Origin: Acuticoccus yangtzensis
GTDB lineage: Bacteria; Pseudomonadota; Alphaproteobacteria; Rhizobiales; Amorphaceae
Direction of reading: 5' to 3'
Length of the DNA stretch: 64,000 bases
Assembly (NCBI RefSeq): GCF_001927245.1
Contig: NZ_MJUX01000002.1
Location: forward strand, 248,001-312,000
Position numbers and translations under genes: made by a program. Below are positions 33,303 to 46,105 of the stretch, piece after piece. Within the stretch, counting starts at the first letter, position 1; the number at the start of each line of letters is the position of its first letter. Below the pieces are notes generated by a model. It was not told the DNA's origin. It made no database searches and saw only the letters and a list, made by a program, of their open reading frames with translations.

Positions 33303-33325
33303 CTCCTCGTTTGCTGTGAGAGGAG
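33303..33325 (-). promoter_or_regulatory. Leader hairpin covering the curlin gene ribosome-binding site
   Basis: In the minus-strand message CTCCTC (33325-33320) can pair with GAGGAG (33308-33303), which is the ribosome-binding sequence 7 bases before the curlin ATG. The stem has 6 perfect pairs and an 11-base loop. It may limit translation or respond to temperature or a binding factor. Confidence 0.45.
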
Positions 33326-33509
33326 ATCTACAGACCCTCAGCTGATCGGCGCATGAAGGGACGATTCTATTTCCGTTCATCGGCCTAACCGCCAGATGAA
33401 CGGCCGGAGAGCGGGCGCGCTGCTGCTGCTTTTTTGCCCCTGGTCAAATCCCGCGCGCTCGCTCTAAGTTGAGGCACACGGCATCATTTTTCGTCTGCGG
33501 AGAACACCC

Positions 33510-34526
33510 ATGCCCAGCCTCACCCGGCGGTCCGCCCTCGCCACCGCTCTCACGGCGGCGGTGGTCGCCGTCAGCGTCCCGGCCGCCGCGCAGGACTTCA
33601 AGCCCGCCGTCGTGTTCGACATGGGCGGTAAATTCGACAAGTCGTTCAACGAGGGCGTCTGGAACGGCGTGAAGCGGTTCATGGACGAGACCGGCGTGGA
33701 GGTGATGGAGTTCGAGGTCACCAACGAGACGCAGCGCGAGCAGGCGATCACCCGCATGGCCCAGCGCGGGGCCGACCTTGTGCTCGGCGTCGGCTTCGCC
33801 CAGGCGGATGCGATCGACAAGGTGGCGCAGGACTATCCCGACACCAAGTTCGCCATCATCGACGTCTATTGGCTCGACCAGCCGAACCTGCGCCAATACC
33901 GCTTCGAGGAGCATGAAGGCTCCTACCTCGCCGGTGTCGCGGCGGCGCTGGCGTCGGAGTCCGGCACGGTCGGCTTCGTCGGCGGGATGGACGTTCCGCT
34001 CATCCGCAAATTCGCCTGCGGCTACGTTCAGGGCGTGATGGACACCAAGGCCGACGCCACGGTGCTGCAGAACATGACCGGCACAACCCCGTCGGCCTGG
34101 AACGATCCGACCAAGGGCGCCGAACTCGCCCAGAGCCAGATCGACCGCGGGGCGGACGTCGTCTACCACGCGGCAGGCGGCACCGGGCTCGGCGTCATCC
34201 GCCAGGTGGCGGACTCCGGCAAGCTCGCCATCGGTGTCGACAGCGACCAGGAGAGCGTCGCCCCCGGCTCGGTGCTGACCTCGATGCTGAAGCGCGTCGA
34301 CAATGCCGCCTACGACACGATGATGGACGCCATGAACGGCGAGTTCACCCCCGGCATCGTCTCGCTGGGCCTGGAGGAAGACGGCGTCGGCATCGTCGAG
34401 AACGAGGCGAATGCCGAACTTCTGACGCCCGAGATCCGCGAGGCGGTCGAGGCCGCGAAGGCCAAGATCATCTCCGGCGAGATCGAGGTTCACAACTACG
34501 AGGACGACCAGGCCTGCCCGTCCTGA
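33510..34526 (+). CDS. BMP family ABC transporter substrate-binding protein
   Basis: The protein has 338 residues. It begins with a signal peptide (about 1-28) carrying a twin-arginine-like RRSAL start, and the mature chain has the BMP family motifs VFDMGGKFDKSFNEGVWNG and AIIDVYWLDQPNLRQYRFEEHEGSYLAG, quoted here by the short core FDKSFNEGVW and EEHEGSYLAG. Proteins of this family bind purine nucleosides or related compounds in the periplasm and hand them to an ABC importer. GGAG precedes the ATG. The next genes encode the matching ATPase and two permeases. Confidence 0.93.
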   Translation: MPSLTRRSALATALTAAVVAVSVPAAAQDFKPAVVFDMGGKFDKSFNEGVWNGVKRFMDETGVEVMEFEVTNETQREQAITRMAQRGADLVLGVGFAQADAIDKVAQDYPDTKFAIIDVYWLDQPNLRQYRFEEHEGSYLAGVAAALASESGTVGFVGGMDVPLIRKFACGYVQGVMDTKADATVLQNMTGTTPSAWNDPTKGAELAQSQIDRGADVVYHAAGGTGLGVIRQVADSGKLAIGVDSDQESVAPGSVLTSMLKRVDNAAYDTMMDAMNGEFTPGIVSLGLEEDGVGIVENEANAELLTPEIREAVEAAKAKIISGEIEVHNYEDDQACPS

Positions 34527-34535
34527 TCCGTCCCG

Positions 34536-36121
<1,586 letters not shown>

Positions 36122-36125
<4 letters not shown>

Positions 36126-37228
36126 GCGGCCCCCTTCCCCGCTGGGCCGACGTTCTCGTCATCCCCCTCATCAACGTCGCGCTCGCCTTCCTGGTGGCGG
36201 GCGGAGTGGTGGCGCTGATCGGCGAGAACCCGCTGGCGGCGCTCAGGGTGATGATCGAGGGCGCCTTCGTCTACCCCGGAAGCCTCGGCTACACGCTCTA
36301 TTACGCAACCAACTTCGTCTTCACCGGGCTCGCGGTGGCGGTCGCCTTCCACGCGCGGCTGTTCAACATCGGCGGTGAGGGGCAGGCGGCGATCGGCGGG
36401 CTCGGCGTCATGGCCGTGTGCCTGACGCTGGACCCCTATCTTCCCGGCGTCCTCGTCATCCCGCTGGCGATCCTGGGGGCGGCGCTGTTCGGCGGGGCGT
36501 GGGCCTTCCTGCCGGGCTTCCTGCAGGCGACGCGCGGCAGCCACGTCGTCATCACCACGATCATGTTCAACTTCATCGCCGCGGGCATCCTCGTGTGGCT
36601 CCTCACCGGGCCTTTGATCCGCCCCGGCCAGTCGACGCCGCAGACGCGCAACATCGCGCCGGATGCGACGATCCCGACGGTCCACGAGATCGCCCGCGCG
36701 CTGGGGTTCGAGGCGTCGTCCTCGCCGCTCAACCTGTCGATCCTTCTCGCCGCCGCGGCCGCCTTCGGGGTGTGGGTGCTGATCTGGCGCACCCCGTTCG
36801 GCTTCCGGCTGCGCACTTTGGGCGAGTCGGAGCCGGCGGCGCGCTATGCCGGTGTCCCGGTGCCGTCCATGGTGGTGGCGACGATGGTGATCTCCGGCGC
36901 GCTGGCCGGGCTGATGGCCACCAACGCCGTGCTCGGCGCGCAGGAAAAGCTCGTCAACAACTTCACCGCCGGGTTCGGCTTCACCGGCATCGCGGTGGCG
37001 TTGATGGGGCGGGCGCATCCGGTCGGCATCGTGATGGCGAGCCTGCTCTTCGGCGCGCTCTACCAGGGTGGGACGGAATTGTCGTTCGCCTACTCCACGC
37101 TGGACCGCAACATGGTGCTGGTGCTGCAGGGGCTCATCATCCTCTTCTCCGGCGCGCTGGCGCACATGCTGGACGGACCGTTGTCGCGCCTGTTCGCGCC
37201 GCGGCGTCGGCTGCCCTCGACACCCTAG
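36122..37228 (+). CDS. ABC importer permease, first subunit
   Basis: The protein has 368 residues with about ten hydrophobic segments. FNIGGEGQAAIGGLG near 82 is the conserved motif of BPD_transp_2 permeases of the BMP/YufP family. It forms one half of the membrane channel for a nucleoside-type substrate. Its start overlaps the ATPase gene stop, and the VOC gene follows after 12 bases. Confidence 0.93.
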
Positions 37229-37240
37229 CGGAGGCGCACC

Positions 37241-37663
37241 ATGCAGCAGCAGATCTCGGTCATCACGTTGGGCGTCGCGGATCTCGCCCGCTCCGCCCGC
37301 TTCTACCAGGACGGGTTCGGCTGGGCGCCGGTGTTCCAGAACGAAGAGATCGTCTTCTACCAGATGAACGGTGTCATCCTCGGCACCTTCCTGAAGGACT
37401 CCCTCGCCGCCGACATGAACCGGCCCGGATTTTCTGGCCCCGCGGCCTTCGCGCTCGCCCACAATGTCGCCACCGCCGAGCCGGTGGCGCCGGTGATAGA
37501 CGCGCTGATCGCCGCAGGGGGCCGCCTGCTGCAGCCGGCCTCGGCGCCGCCCCACGGCGGCCTGCGCGGCTACGTCGCCGACCCCGACGATCACGCCTGG
37601 GAGATCGCCTTCATGCCCGGCATCACCATCGCCGAAGACGGCCGCGTGAGCTTCGACCTGTGA
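37241..37663 (+). CDS. VOC family (glyoxalase/dioxygenase fold) protein
   Basis: The protein has 140 residues, a single VOC domain of two beta-alpha-beta-beta-beta units (ITLGVADLARSARFYQDGFGW at the start; VADPDDHAWEIAFMPG near 110-125). VOC proteins use a metal in lyase, dioxygenase or resistance reactions; the metal ligands cannot be fixed here. GGAGG lies in front of the ATG. It stands between the two permease genes of one importer, so a role in converting the imported compound is possible but unproven. Confidence 0.88.
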   Translation: MQQQISVITLGVADLARSARFYQDGFGWAPVFQNEEIVFYQMNGVILGTFLKDSLAADMNRPGFSGPAAFALAHNVATAEPVAPVIDALIAAGGRLLQPASAPPHGGLRGYVADPDDHAWEIAFMPGITIAEDGRVSFDL

Positions 37664-37688
37664 CGCGGGCGCTCGCGGAGGATACGGC

Positions 37689-38663
37689 ATGACCGAAGCG
37701 TGGATCGACGCCATGCAGATCCTCGCCAGCACGTTGAGGCTGGCGACGCCGCTGATCTTCTGCGCCATGGCGGGGATGTTTTCCGAGCGCGCCGGGGTGG
37801 TGGACATCGGCCTCGAAGGCAAGCTCCTGATGGGCGCCTTCGCCGCGGCGGCGGTGGCAAGCCTCACCGGATCGCCCTGGGCGGGGCTCGGCGCGGCGAT
37901 CTTCGCCTCCGTCGCCCTGGCGCTGGTGCATGGTTTCGCCTGCATCACCCACCGGGGCGACCACATCGTGTCGGGCGTCGCCATCAACATCCTCGCCTCG
38001 GGGTTGACGGTGGTGATCGGCATCGCCCTCTTCACCATGGGCGGACAGACGCCGCCGCTGGACCGGGCCGAGCGGTTCCGGCCGATCACGCTGCCCTTCG
38101 CCGACCAGGTGGCGGACATTCCCGTCCTCGGCCCGCTCTACGCCGAGCTTCTGTCCGGCCACAATATCCTCGTCTATGCCGCACTCGCCGCCGTGCCGCT
38201 CGCGTCGATCGTGCTCTTCGCGACCAGCTTCGGCCTGCGCCTGCGTGCGGCCGGCGAGGCGCCCGAGGCGGTCGACAGCGCGGGCTATTCGGTCACGTGG
38301 CTGCGCTACCGCGCGGTGATCATCACCGGGGTCTTGTGCGGCATTGCCGGGGCTTATCTTTCGACCGCACACGGCGGCGGTTTCGTGCGCGAAATGAGCG
38401 CGGGCAAGGGCTACATCGCCCTCGCGGCCCTGATCTTCGGCAAATGGCGGCCGGTGCCGACGCTGTTCGCCTGTCTTCTTTTCGGCGTTCTGGAAAGCTC
38501 GGCGGCGCGGCTTTCGGGCGTGTCGCTGCCCGTCGTGGGCCAGATCCCGATCGAGGTGATCCTCATCGCGCCCTACGTGCTGACGGTGATCCTGCTGGCC
38601 GGATTTTTCGGTCGGGCGATCCCGCCGCGAGCGCTCGGCGTGCCTTATGTGAAGGAGCGGTAA
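37689..38663 (+). CDS. ABC importer permease, second subunit
   Basis: The protein has 324 residues with eight or more membrane segments. VDIGLEGKLLMGAFAAA near residue 38 is the signature of the second BPD_transp_2 permease (YufQ type). With the product of the gene at 36122 it forms the inner-membrane channel. GGAGG precedes the ATG. It is the last gene of the importer operon; 160 bases separate it from pal. Confidence 0.93.
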   Translation: MTEAWIDAMQILASTLRLATPLIFCAMAGMFSERAGVVDIGLEGKLLMGAFAAAAVASLTGSPWAGLGAAIFASVALALVHGFACITHRGDHIVSGVAINILASGLTVVIGIALFTMGGQTPPLDRAERFRPITLPFADQVADIPVLGPLYAELLSGHNILVYAALAAVPLASIVLFATSFGLRLRAAGEAPEAVDSAGYSVTWLRYRAVIITGVLCGIAGAYLSTAHGGGFVREMSAGKGYIALAALIFGKWRPVPTLFACLLFGVLESSAARLSGVSLPVVGQIPIEVILIAPYVLTVILLAGFFGRAIPPRALGVPYVKER

Positions 38664-38823
38664 GGCGGTTTCGCGGCGCACAAAAATGCCGCTTGAAGAT
38701 GACCCGCAGCCGTGCGTATAGCGGGCCCGGCGCATGACCTGCAAAACGGATGCGTTCCGCCAAGAATCCGTTAATGGTAACTTGGTAATCCACAATTGAA
38801 CGAATTGCGTCGGAGTCGCGTGA

Positions 38824-39303
38824 ATGACTGAGTTCCGAACCAGGCGTTGGTTTGCCAAGGGCGCGGGCGCCATGGTGATCGCCCTTGCCGTGGCAGGGTG
38901 CGCCCAGAAGCCGGCGAACACCGGCGCGGCCGGCGCCGCCACCCCCGGCTCGCCGCAGGACTTCGCGGTGAACGTGGGCGACCGCGTGTTCTTCACGGTC
39001 GACTCCTCGGCGATCAACGCACAAGCCGCGGGCACGCTGGACCGGCAGGCCGCCTGGCTGCAGCGTTATCCGCAGTACCAGATCACCGTCGAGGGCCATG
39101 CCGACGAGCGCGGCACCCGCGAGTACAACATCGCCCTGTCGGCCCGCCGTGCCGAGGCGGCGCGCAGCTACCTCGTCAGCCGCGGTGTCCCGGCGAGCCG
39201 TCTGCGCACCCTGTCGTTCGGCAAGGAGCGTCCGGTTGCGGTGTGCGACGCGGAGTCGTGCTGGAACCAGAACCGCCGCGCCGTGACGGTTCTGGGCGGT
39301 TAA
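38824..39303 (+). CDS. pal: Peptidoglycan-associated lipoprotein
   Basis: The protein has 159 residues. The lipobox AVAGC puts the lipid-bearing cysteine at residue 26. The OmpA-like domain with EGHADERGTREYNIALSARRAEAA (quoted by its core GHADERGTREYN) binds peptidoglycan. Pal anchors the outer membrane to the cell wall and works with TolB and TolA during constriction. In related bacteria tolQRAB lies directly upstream. Here the upstream gene is an ABC permease, so those genes must be elsewhere if present. Confidence 0.96.
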   Translation: MTEFRTRRWFAKGAGAMVIALAVAGCAQKPANTGAAGAATPGSPQDFAVNVGDRVFFTVDSSAINAQAAGTLDRQAAWLQRYPQYQITVEGHADERGTREYNIALSARRAEAARSYLVSRGVPASRLRTLSFGKERPVAVCDAESCWNQNRRAVTVLGG

Positions 39304-39363
39304 CCATATTCACCATGGCAGGGGCGCGTTATAAGCGCCCCTCACGTCATGATGGAGATGCCC

Positions 39364-40281
39364 ATGCGCCTTATCCTGACCGTTGCGATCGCCGTGCTCG
39401 CGACCCCCATGCTCGCGAACACTGTGCTGGCTCTGCCGCGCGCCGTTCCCGCGCCGGAGGCCGCGCCGTCGGTCACCATGGTGCAGAACCGCTTCCTGCC
39501 GGGCATTTTCGGCGGCGGGAACAACCAGAACGAGCCCGCCGGTGCGGATGCCGAGCTGCGCCTGCAGCAGCTTGAATCCCAGGTGCGGATGCTGACCGGC
39601 CAGGTGGAGGAGCTGACCTTCACCGTGCGGCGGCTGCAGTCCCTGTTGGAGCAGTCCGGCGGGACGGTGCCGGCCGGCGCCCAGCAGCGCGGTGCGGTTC
39701 AACCGGCGCCGGGTGTCGGCGCACCGCCGCGCGATCTCGGCCAGCTTCCGGTCGGTGGCGGGGCGGCCCCTGCGACCAACCACACCTTCAACCAAGGTGC
39801 GTCCAACGGGCCGGTGGACCTGTCGGCGCTGAACGGCGACCTGTCCGGAACCCCGGCTCCGTCGCCGTCCTCGCCGGCGGCGCAGAATGCCGCGCCGACG
39901 TCGAATTCCGCGCTCGACAATGTGCGCAACCTGCAAGTCTCCGGCCGTTATGCCATGGCCGCCGATGCCGCCCGCACCGTTCTGACCGACAATCCGACCG
40001 GAGCGGTCGCGGGTGAGGCGCGCTACCTCCTCGGCGAGGCGCTGCTCGCCCAGCGGGACTATCGTGCCGCCGCGAACCAATTTCTCGAGAATTATACGGC
40101 CGACCCCAACGGCGCCCGCGCACCGGACAGCCTGCTGAAGCTCGGCACCGCGCTGAACGGGCTGGGCGAGCGCGAGGCCGCCTGCTCCTCGCTCGAGGAG
40201 TTCTTCGGCGCCTATCCGAACGTGTCCGGCAGCTTGAGGGCCCAGGCGGAGGCCGAACGGCGCGCCGCCAACTGCGCCTGA
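39364..40281 (+). CDS. cpoB: Cell division coordinator CpoB (YbgF)
   Basis: From the ATG at 39364 the protein has 305 residues. It has a signal peptide (MRLILTVAIAVLATPMLANT), an N-terminal coiled coil near 60-100 (LRLQQLESQVRMLTGQVEEL), a proline/alanine-rich linker and a C-terminal TPR domain from about 180 (ARYLLGEALLAQRDYRAAANQF). It acts in the periplasm with Tol-Pal and links outer-membrane constriction to septal wall synthesis. GGAG lies 7 bases before this start. It follows pal by 60 bases. Confidence 0.93.
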   Translation: MRLILTVAIAVLATPMLANTVLALPRAVPAPEAAPSVTMVQNRFLPGIFGGGNNQNEPAGADAELRLQQLESQVRMLTGQVEELTFTVRRLQSLLEQSGGTVPAGAQQRGAVQPAPGVGAPPRDLGQLPVGGGAAPATNHTFNQGASNGPVDLSALNGDLSGTPAPSPSSPAAQNAAPTSNSALDNVRNLQVSGRYAMAADAARTVLTDNPTGAVAGEARYLLGEALLAQRDYRAAANQFLENYTADPNGARAPDSLLKLGTALNGLGEREAACSSLEEFFGAYPNVSGSLRAQAEAERRAANCA

Positions 40282-40302
40282 CGGCCCGGCCGGCCCGCCG
40301 GC

Positions 40303-41625
40303 ATGGCCGACCATCCCGCAGGCCCGGCCCGTTGCACAGGCCCGGCGGTTGAAGCAGGGACGGCTTGTCCCGCGCCCGACCTCGCCGCGCTCGATCTCGA
40401 CCTCGTGGACCGCATCGACGGTCCGATCGGCCTCGCCGTCTCCGGCGGCAGCGATTCCGTCGCTCTTGCGCTGCTGCTGACCGAGGCGCGCCCTACCCGC
40501 GACTTCACCCTCCTCACCGTCGACCACGGGCTGCGCGCGGAGGCGGCGGCCGAGTGTGCGGCCGTCGCAGCACTTGCCGCGCGCCTCGGGCGGCCGTGCA
40601 TTATCCTGCGCGTGACGGGCACGCCCCGCGGCTCGGTGCAGGCATGGGCCCGTGAGGCGCGCTACGGCCTCTTCGCGGAGGCGGCCGCGGCGCACGGCCT
40701 CGCCGCCGTCGCCACCGGCCACACCATGGACGATCAGGCCGAAACGCTGCTGATGCGTCTGGCGCGGGGCAGCGGGCTGCGCGGCCTCGGCGCCATGCGG
40801 CCCGACACCCGCCACCACGGCGTACGCATCGTCCGCCCGCTCCTGTCGCTGAGGCGCGAGGCGCTCAGGCAGATGCTCCACGCCCGCGGCGTCACCTGGA
40901 CGGACGATCCGTCCAACGCGGATCCCGCTTATGAGCGCATCGCCATGCGTCGCCTCGCCGCGCCCCTCGCCACCGCGGGGTTGACGCCGGAAAGCCTCGC
41001 CGCCGCGGCCGCCCACCTCGCCCGCGCCTCCGCCTTCGTCGACGGCGAGGCGGAAGCGCTGCTGCAACGCTGCGTCCGCACGGCGCGCACCGGGGGCCTC
41101 GCCGTCGACCGCGCGCTCTGGTGCGCCGCCCACGAGGAGGTGCGGCTTCGTGCCCTCGCCCACGCCGTCGCCGTCACCGGCGGCAGCGCTGCGCCGCCCG
41201 CCTTCGCCACCTTGGCAGAGGCCGACCGCGTGATCGCCGCCGGCGGCACGACGACGCTCGGCCGCGTCGTGGTCCGGTCCAACGCTCGCGCGGCGCAGAT
41301 CTGGCGTGAGCGGCGCGGCATCGTCCCCGTCACCCTCGCACCCGGCGCTACGGCGGAGTTCGACGGGCGCTACCGCGTCACCGCCGCGCAGGACGGAGCG
41401 CCGGTGCGGGTCGCGGCCGCCGGTCCCGCAGCGCGGCGCTGGGTGTGCCCGGCCGACATTCCCGCCGCCGCCGAGACCATGCCCGCCCTGTTCGATGCGT
41501 CCGGGCTCGCGGCCTATCCGCTGATCGGAGTGAGGCGCCGCGATTGGCCGCAGCTCTCTGTGGTTGTAGAACCCTTGCGCGAGGCTGCGCGGTTTGGTCC
41601 ACTGCGTTACATAACGGGTCAGTAG
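40303..41625 (+). CDS. tilS: tRNA(Ile)-lysidine synthase
   Basis: The protein has 440 residues. The ATP-pyrophosphatase loop AVSGGSDSVALALLL is near residue 47, and the GHTMDDQAETLLMRLARGSG motif near 142-160 is diagnostic. It attaches lysine to C34 of tRNA-Ile(CAU), changing its reading from AUG to AUA. The C-terminal part is longer than in compact homologues and poorly conserved. It follows cpoB by 21 bases, and a ftsH promoter begins right after its stop codon. Confidence 0.94.
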   Translation: MADHPAGPARCTGPAVEAGTACPAPDLAALDLDLVDRIDGPIGLAVSGGSDSVALALLLTEARPTRDFTLLTVDHGLRAEAAAECAAVAALAARLGRPCIILRVTGTPRGSVQAWAREARYGLFAEAAAAHGLAAVATGHTMDDQAETLLMRLARGSGLRGLGAMRPDTRHHGVRIVRPLLSLRREALRQMLHARGVTWTDDPSNADPAYERIAMRRLAAPLATAGLTPESLAAAAAHLARASAFVDGEAEALLQRCVRTARTGGLAVDRALWCAAHEEVRLRALAHAVAVTGGSAAPPAFATLAEADRVIAAGGTTTLGRVVVRSNARAAQIWRERRGIVPVTLAPGATAEFDGRYRVTAAQDGAPVRVAAAGPAARRWVCPADIPAAAETMPALFDASGLAAYPLIGVRRRDWPQLSVVVEPLREAARFGPLRYITGQ

Positions 41626-41654
41626 TTGGCACCCGGCTCCGGAGTTCCTATGTT
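41626..41654 (+). promoter_or_regulatory. Predicted ftsH promoter
   Basis: TTGGCA (41626-41631) and TATGTT (41649-41654) are separated by exactly 17 bases and begin one base after the tilS stop codon. The leader would be about 60 bases long. A heat-shock element is also possible, but no separate one is clear. Confidence 0.6.
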
Positions 41655-41722
41655 GAACCGATCTTCCGGTGGGCCACTCACCCCGGCGCGTGCCCAGCGA
41701 TGGGCGCCAAGCAAGGTATGAC

Positions 41723-43645
<1,923 letters not shown>

Positions 43646-43701
43646 TCCGGCAGCACCACCGACTGGCGCCGGCTCGGGCACACCGCGCCGACTGCAACGC
43701 G

Positions 43702-43726
43702 AAGCCGCCCCCCGGGGCGGCTTTTT
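43702..43726 (+). terminator. Rho-independent terminator after ftsH
   Basis: GCCGCCCC (43704-43711) pairs with GGGGCGGC (43714-43721) across two bases, with an A-T extension, and five T follow directly. It is the clearest intrinsic terminator in the window and ends the ftsH transcript before the next gene. Confidence 0.9.
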
Positions 43727-44095
43727 CGTTTCATCGCCCCTCTTTCGGCCTTTCTTGCCTGCCGCCGCACGCGCGCCACCGCCCGCGCACCGTCCCCGCG
43801 AAGCCACACCCGGTGCAGCAAGGCGCCCGCCCGCCGTCTGCCGGGTTGATCCACCCGCACCGATCACCCAAGAGACGGGGCGGCGCCCGCGCGAACGGGC
43901 GCGTTGCGAGGCCACCTCTTGTCCATCTTCTCCACGCTGCATGCGCCCGCACCGCATGACGCCGGCACCGACGGCCGGGACGGCGTGCTCGGCGTCCCGC
44001 CGCGCCCCATCGTCATCCGCCAGGACACCTTCGGCCCCGCCCGCCCCGACGCCGCCACCGCGCACCGGCACGGCTCACGCACCTGGAGACGCATC
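43727..44095. other. Intergenic region after the ftsH terminator
   Basis: About 370 GC-rich bases with no supported gene start. The reading frame of the next gene is open from 43904 onward (first possible start TTG at 43904, a GTG at 43985), but its sequence there has little conserved character. Promoter boxes for the next gene cannot be placed with confidence. Confidence 0.4.
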
Positions 44096-44503
44096 ATGTA
44101 CCTCGTCGGCTTCGCCACGCAGGCGGTCATGCTCGGCGCGGTCGTCGCCGCCGTGCTCACCTACGAAACGCCGATCCGCGAAACGCTCGGCCTCGGCACC
44201 CCCGAGGCGGGACGCATCGAGACCGCGATCGGCGACATCGACCGCCGCCTGACCACGCTCACCGGAACCGTGGACGCGCTGACCGCCACGCTGGGCACCC
44301 TCGCCGACCGGCAGGCGGAACTCGGCGCAGAAGTCACCCGCCTCGCCGCCGAGGCATCCGGCCCGGCGGACGCGGCCGCCATCGACGCCCGTCTCGCCGC
44401 GCTGGAACGCCAAATCGGCACCATCGCCGCCAAGATGGACGAGGCCGACGCCATCCGATTCACCGCGCGCGGCAGCCGCGTGCGCAACGTCACCGAGAAT
44501 TGA
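44096..44503 (+). CDS. Small membrane-anchored coiled-coil protein
   Basis: From the ATG at 44096 the protein has 135 residues. A membrane helix lies near 2-25 (VGFATQAVMLGAVVAAVLTY). Two or three long alpha-helical heptad segments follow (about 38-120), for example IDRRLTTLTGTVDALTATL and IDARLAALERQIGTIAAKM. GGAG lies 7 bases before this start. The frame continues upstream, and a start at 43985 (GTG) or 43904 (TTG) would add a basic cytoplasmic segment, which is also plausible. Function is unknown; it lies between ftsH and glmM. Confidence 0.6.
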   Translation: MYLVGFATQAVMLGAVVAAVLTYETPIRETLGLGTPEAGRIETAIGDIDRRLTTLTGTVDALTATLGTLADRQAELGAEVTRLAAEASGPADAAAIDARLAALERQIGTIAAKMDEADAIRFTARGSRVRNVTEN

Positions 44504-44573
44504 CGCCACTCGTCATCCCGCTTTATCGCTAGAGGACGAGTGTGTTGCGTCATGGGTGGGAAGAGGCCATTGA

Positions 44574-45917
44574 ATGTCCCGTAAATATTTCGGCACTGAC
44601 GGAATAAGAGGGCCCGCCAACGGCGCCAACATGACGCCCGAGATTGCGATGCGCGTCGGCATGGCGACCGGCCTTGTACTTGCCACCCGCGAAGGCAGCC
44701 AGCGCATCGTCATCGGCAAGGACACGCGTTTGTCCGGCTATATGCTGGAAACCGCGCTGTGCGCCGGATTTACCGCGGTCGGTGCCGACGTCTTCATGCT
44801 CGGCCCGATCCCCACGCCCGCCGTCGCCATGCTCACCCGCTCGCTCCGGGCCGACATCGGCGTCGTGATCTCCGCCTCGCACAACGGTTATGCGGACAAC
44901 GGCATCAAGATCTTCGGCTCCGACGGCTTCAAGCTCTCCGACGCGGTGGAGCAGGAGATCGAAGAGCTGATGGACTCCGACATGAGCCGCCAGCTCTCCC
45001 GCAACGGCGACATCGGCCGCGCCACCCGGCTCGACGCCGTGCGCGACCGCTATGTCGAGTTCGCCAAGCGCACCTTCCCGCGGCATTTGTCGCTGGACGG
45101 CATGCGTGTGGTGGTGGACTGCGCCAACGGGGCGGCCTACCGCGTGGCGCCTGCGGTTCTGTGGGAGCTGGGCGCCGAGGTCATCTCCATCGGCGTCACC
45201 CCCAACGGCACCAACATCAACCGCGATTGTGGCTCAACGAGCCTCGACGCCATCCGCGCCAAGGTGCGCGAGGTGCGGGCCGACATCGGCATCGCGCTCG
45301 ACGGCGACGCGGACCGGGTCATCGTGATCGACGAGAACGGCCAGGTGGTGGACGGCGATCAACTCCTCGCCGTGATCGCCCGCTCGTGGCAGGAAGGCGG
45401 GCGCCTCGCCCACAACACCGTCGTCTCCACCGTGATGTCCAACCTCGGCCTGCAGCGTTATTTCGACCGCTGCGGCATCGCGATGGAGCGCACCAAGGTC
45501 GGCGACCGCTACGTGGCCGAGCGGATGCGCGAAGGCGGCTTCAACATCGGCGGCGAGCAGTCGGGCCACATCATCCTGACCGACTATACGACCACCGGGG
45601 ACGGCCTTCTCGCGGCGCTGGAGCTTCTCGCCGTGGTAGTGGAGAGCGGCCGGCGCGTGTCCGAGGTGTGCCACAGGTTCGAGCGTGTGCCGCAGATCCT
45701 GAAGAACGTGCGCTTCAATGGCGGCAAGCCGCTTGAGGCGGAACCGGTGATCGAGGCGATCGACGGGGCGAAGGCGAGGCTCGGCGCCGGCGGGCGCATC
45801 GTCATCCGCCCATCCGGCACGGAGCCGCTCATCCGCATCATGGCCGAGGGCGACGACGCCGCGCTGATCGACACGCTGGTCGACGAACTGGCCCTGGTGG
45901 TCAGCGCCCACGGCTGA
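44574..45917 (+). CDS. glmM: Phosphoglucosamine mutase
   Basis: The protein has 447 residues. The phosphorylated serine is Ser102 in SASHNGY, the magnesium loop is DGDADR near 243-248, the sugar loop is GEQSGH near 325-330 and the phosphate loop is [10 protein letters not shown] near 413-422. It converts glucosamine-6-phosphate to glucosamine-1-phosphate for peptidoglycan and lipopolysaccharide. ftsH followed by glmM is a known alphaproteobacterial order, here interrupted by one small gene. The last codons, including the stop, form the first copy of a 35-bp tandem array. Confidence 0.97.
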   Translation: MSRKYFGTDGIRGPANGANMTPEIAMRVGMATGLVLATREGSQRIVIGKDTRLSGYMLETALCAGFTAVGADVFMLGPIPTPAVAMLTRSLRADIGVVISASHNGYADNGIKIFGSDGFKLSDAVEQEIEELMDSDMSRQLSRNGDIGRATRLDAVRDRYVEFAKRTFPRHLSLDGMRVVVDCANGAAYRVAPAVLWELGAEVISIGVTPNGTNINRDCGSTSLDAIRAKVREVRADIGIALDGDADRVIVIDENGQVVDGDQLLAVIARSWQEGGRLAHNTVVSTVMSNLGLQRYFDRCGIAMERTKVGDRYVAERMREGGFNIGGEQSGHIILTDYTTTGDGLLAALELLAVVVESGRRVSEVCHRFERVPQILKNVRFNGGKPLEAEPVIEAIDGAKARLGAGGRIVIRPSGTEPLIRIMAEGDDAALIDTLVDELALVVSAHG

Positions 45918-46060
45918 CCACCCGCGAACGCGTGGTCAGCGCCCACGGCTGACCGCCCGCGAACGCCTGGTCAGCGCCCACGGCTGACCGCCAGCGGACG
46001 CGTGGTCAGCGCCCACGGCTGACCGTCCGCAGACGCCCGGTCAGCGCCCACGGCTGACCG
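45898..46060. repeat. 35-bp tandem array starting in the glmM stop region
   Basis: Four full units of exactly 35 bp (45898-45932, 45933-45967, 45968-46002, 46003-46037) and a 23-base partial unit (46038-46060) are visible. Each begins with TGGTCAGCGCCCACGGCTGA or one change from it. Every unit contains GGTCAGC and GCTGACC as a 7-bp stem with a 7-base loop. The first unit encodes the end of GlmM (VSAHG and stop). The array ends 46 bases before the convergent DUF429 gene end. Confidence 0.93.
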
Positions 46061-46105
46061 GGTGCCGCACCGCTCGGCGGCGCGGGACGCCTCCCGCGGC
46101 GAGCG

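Noticed and set aside
45898-46060. CRISPR array
   Set aside because: The 35-bp units are directly joined without unique spacers of constant length, and no cas genes are near.
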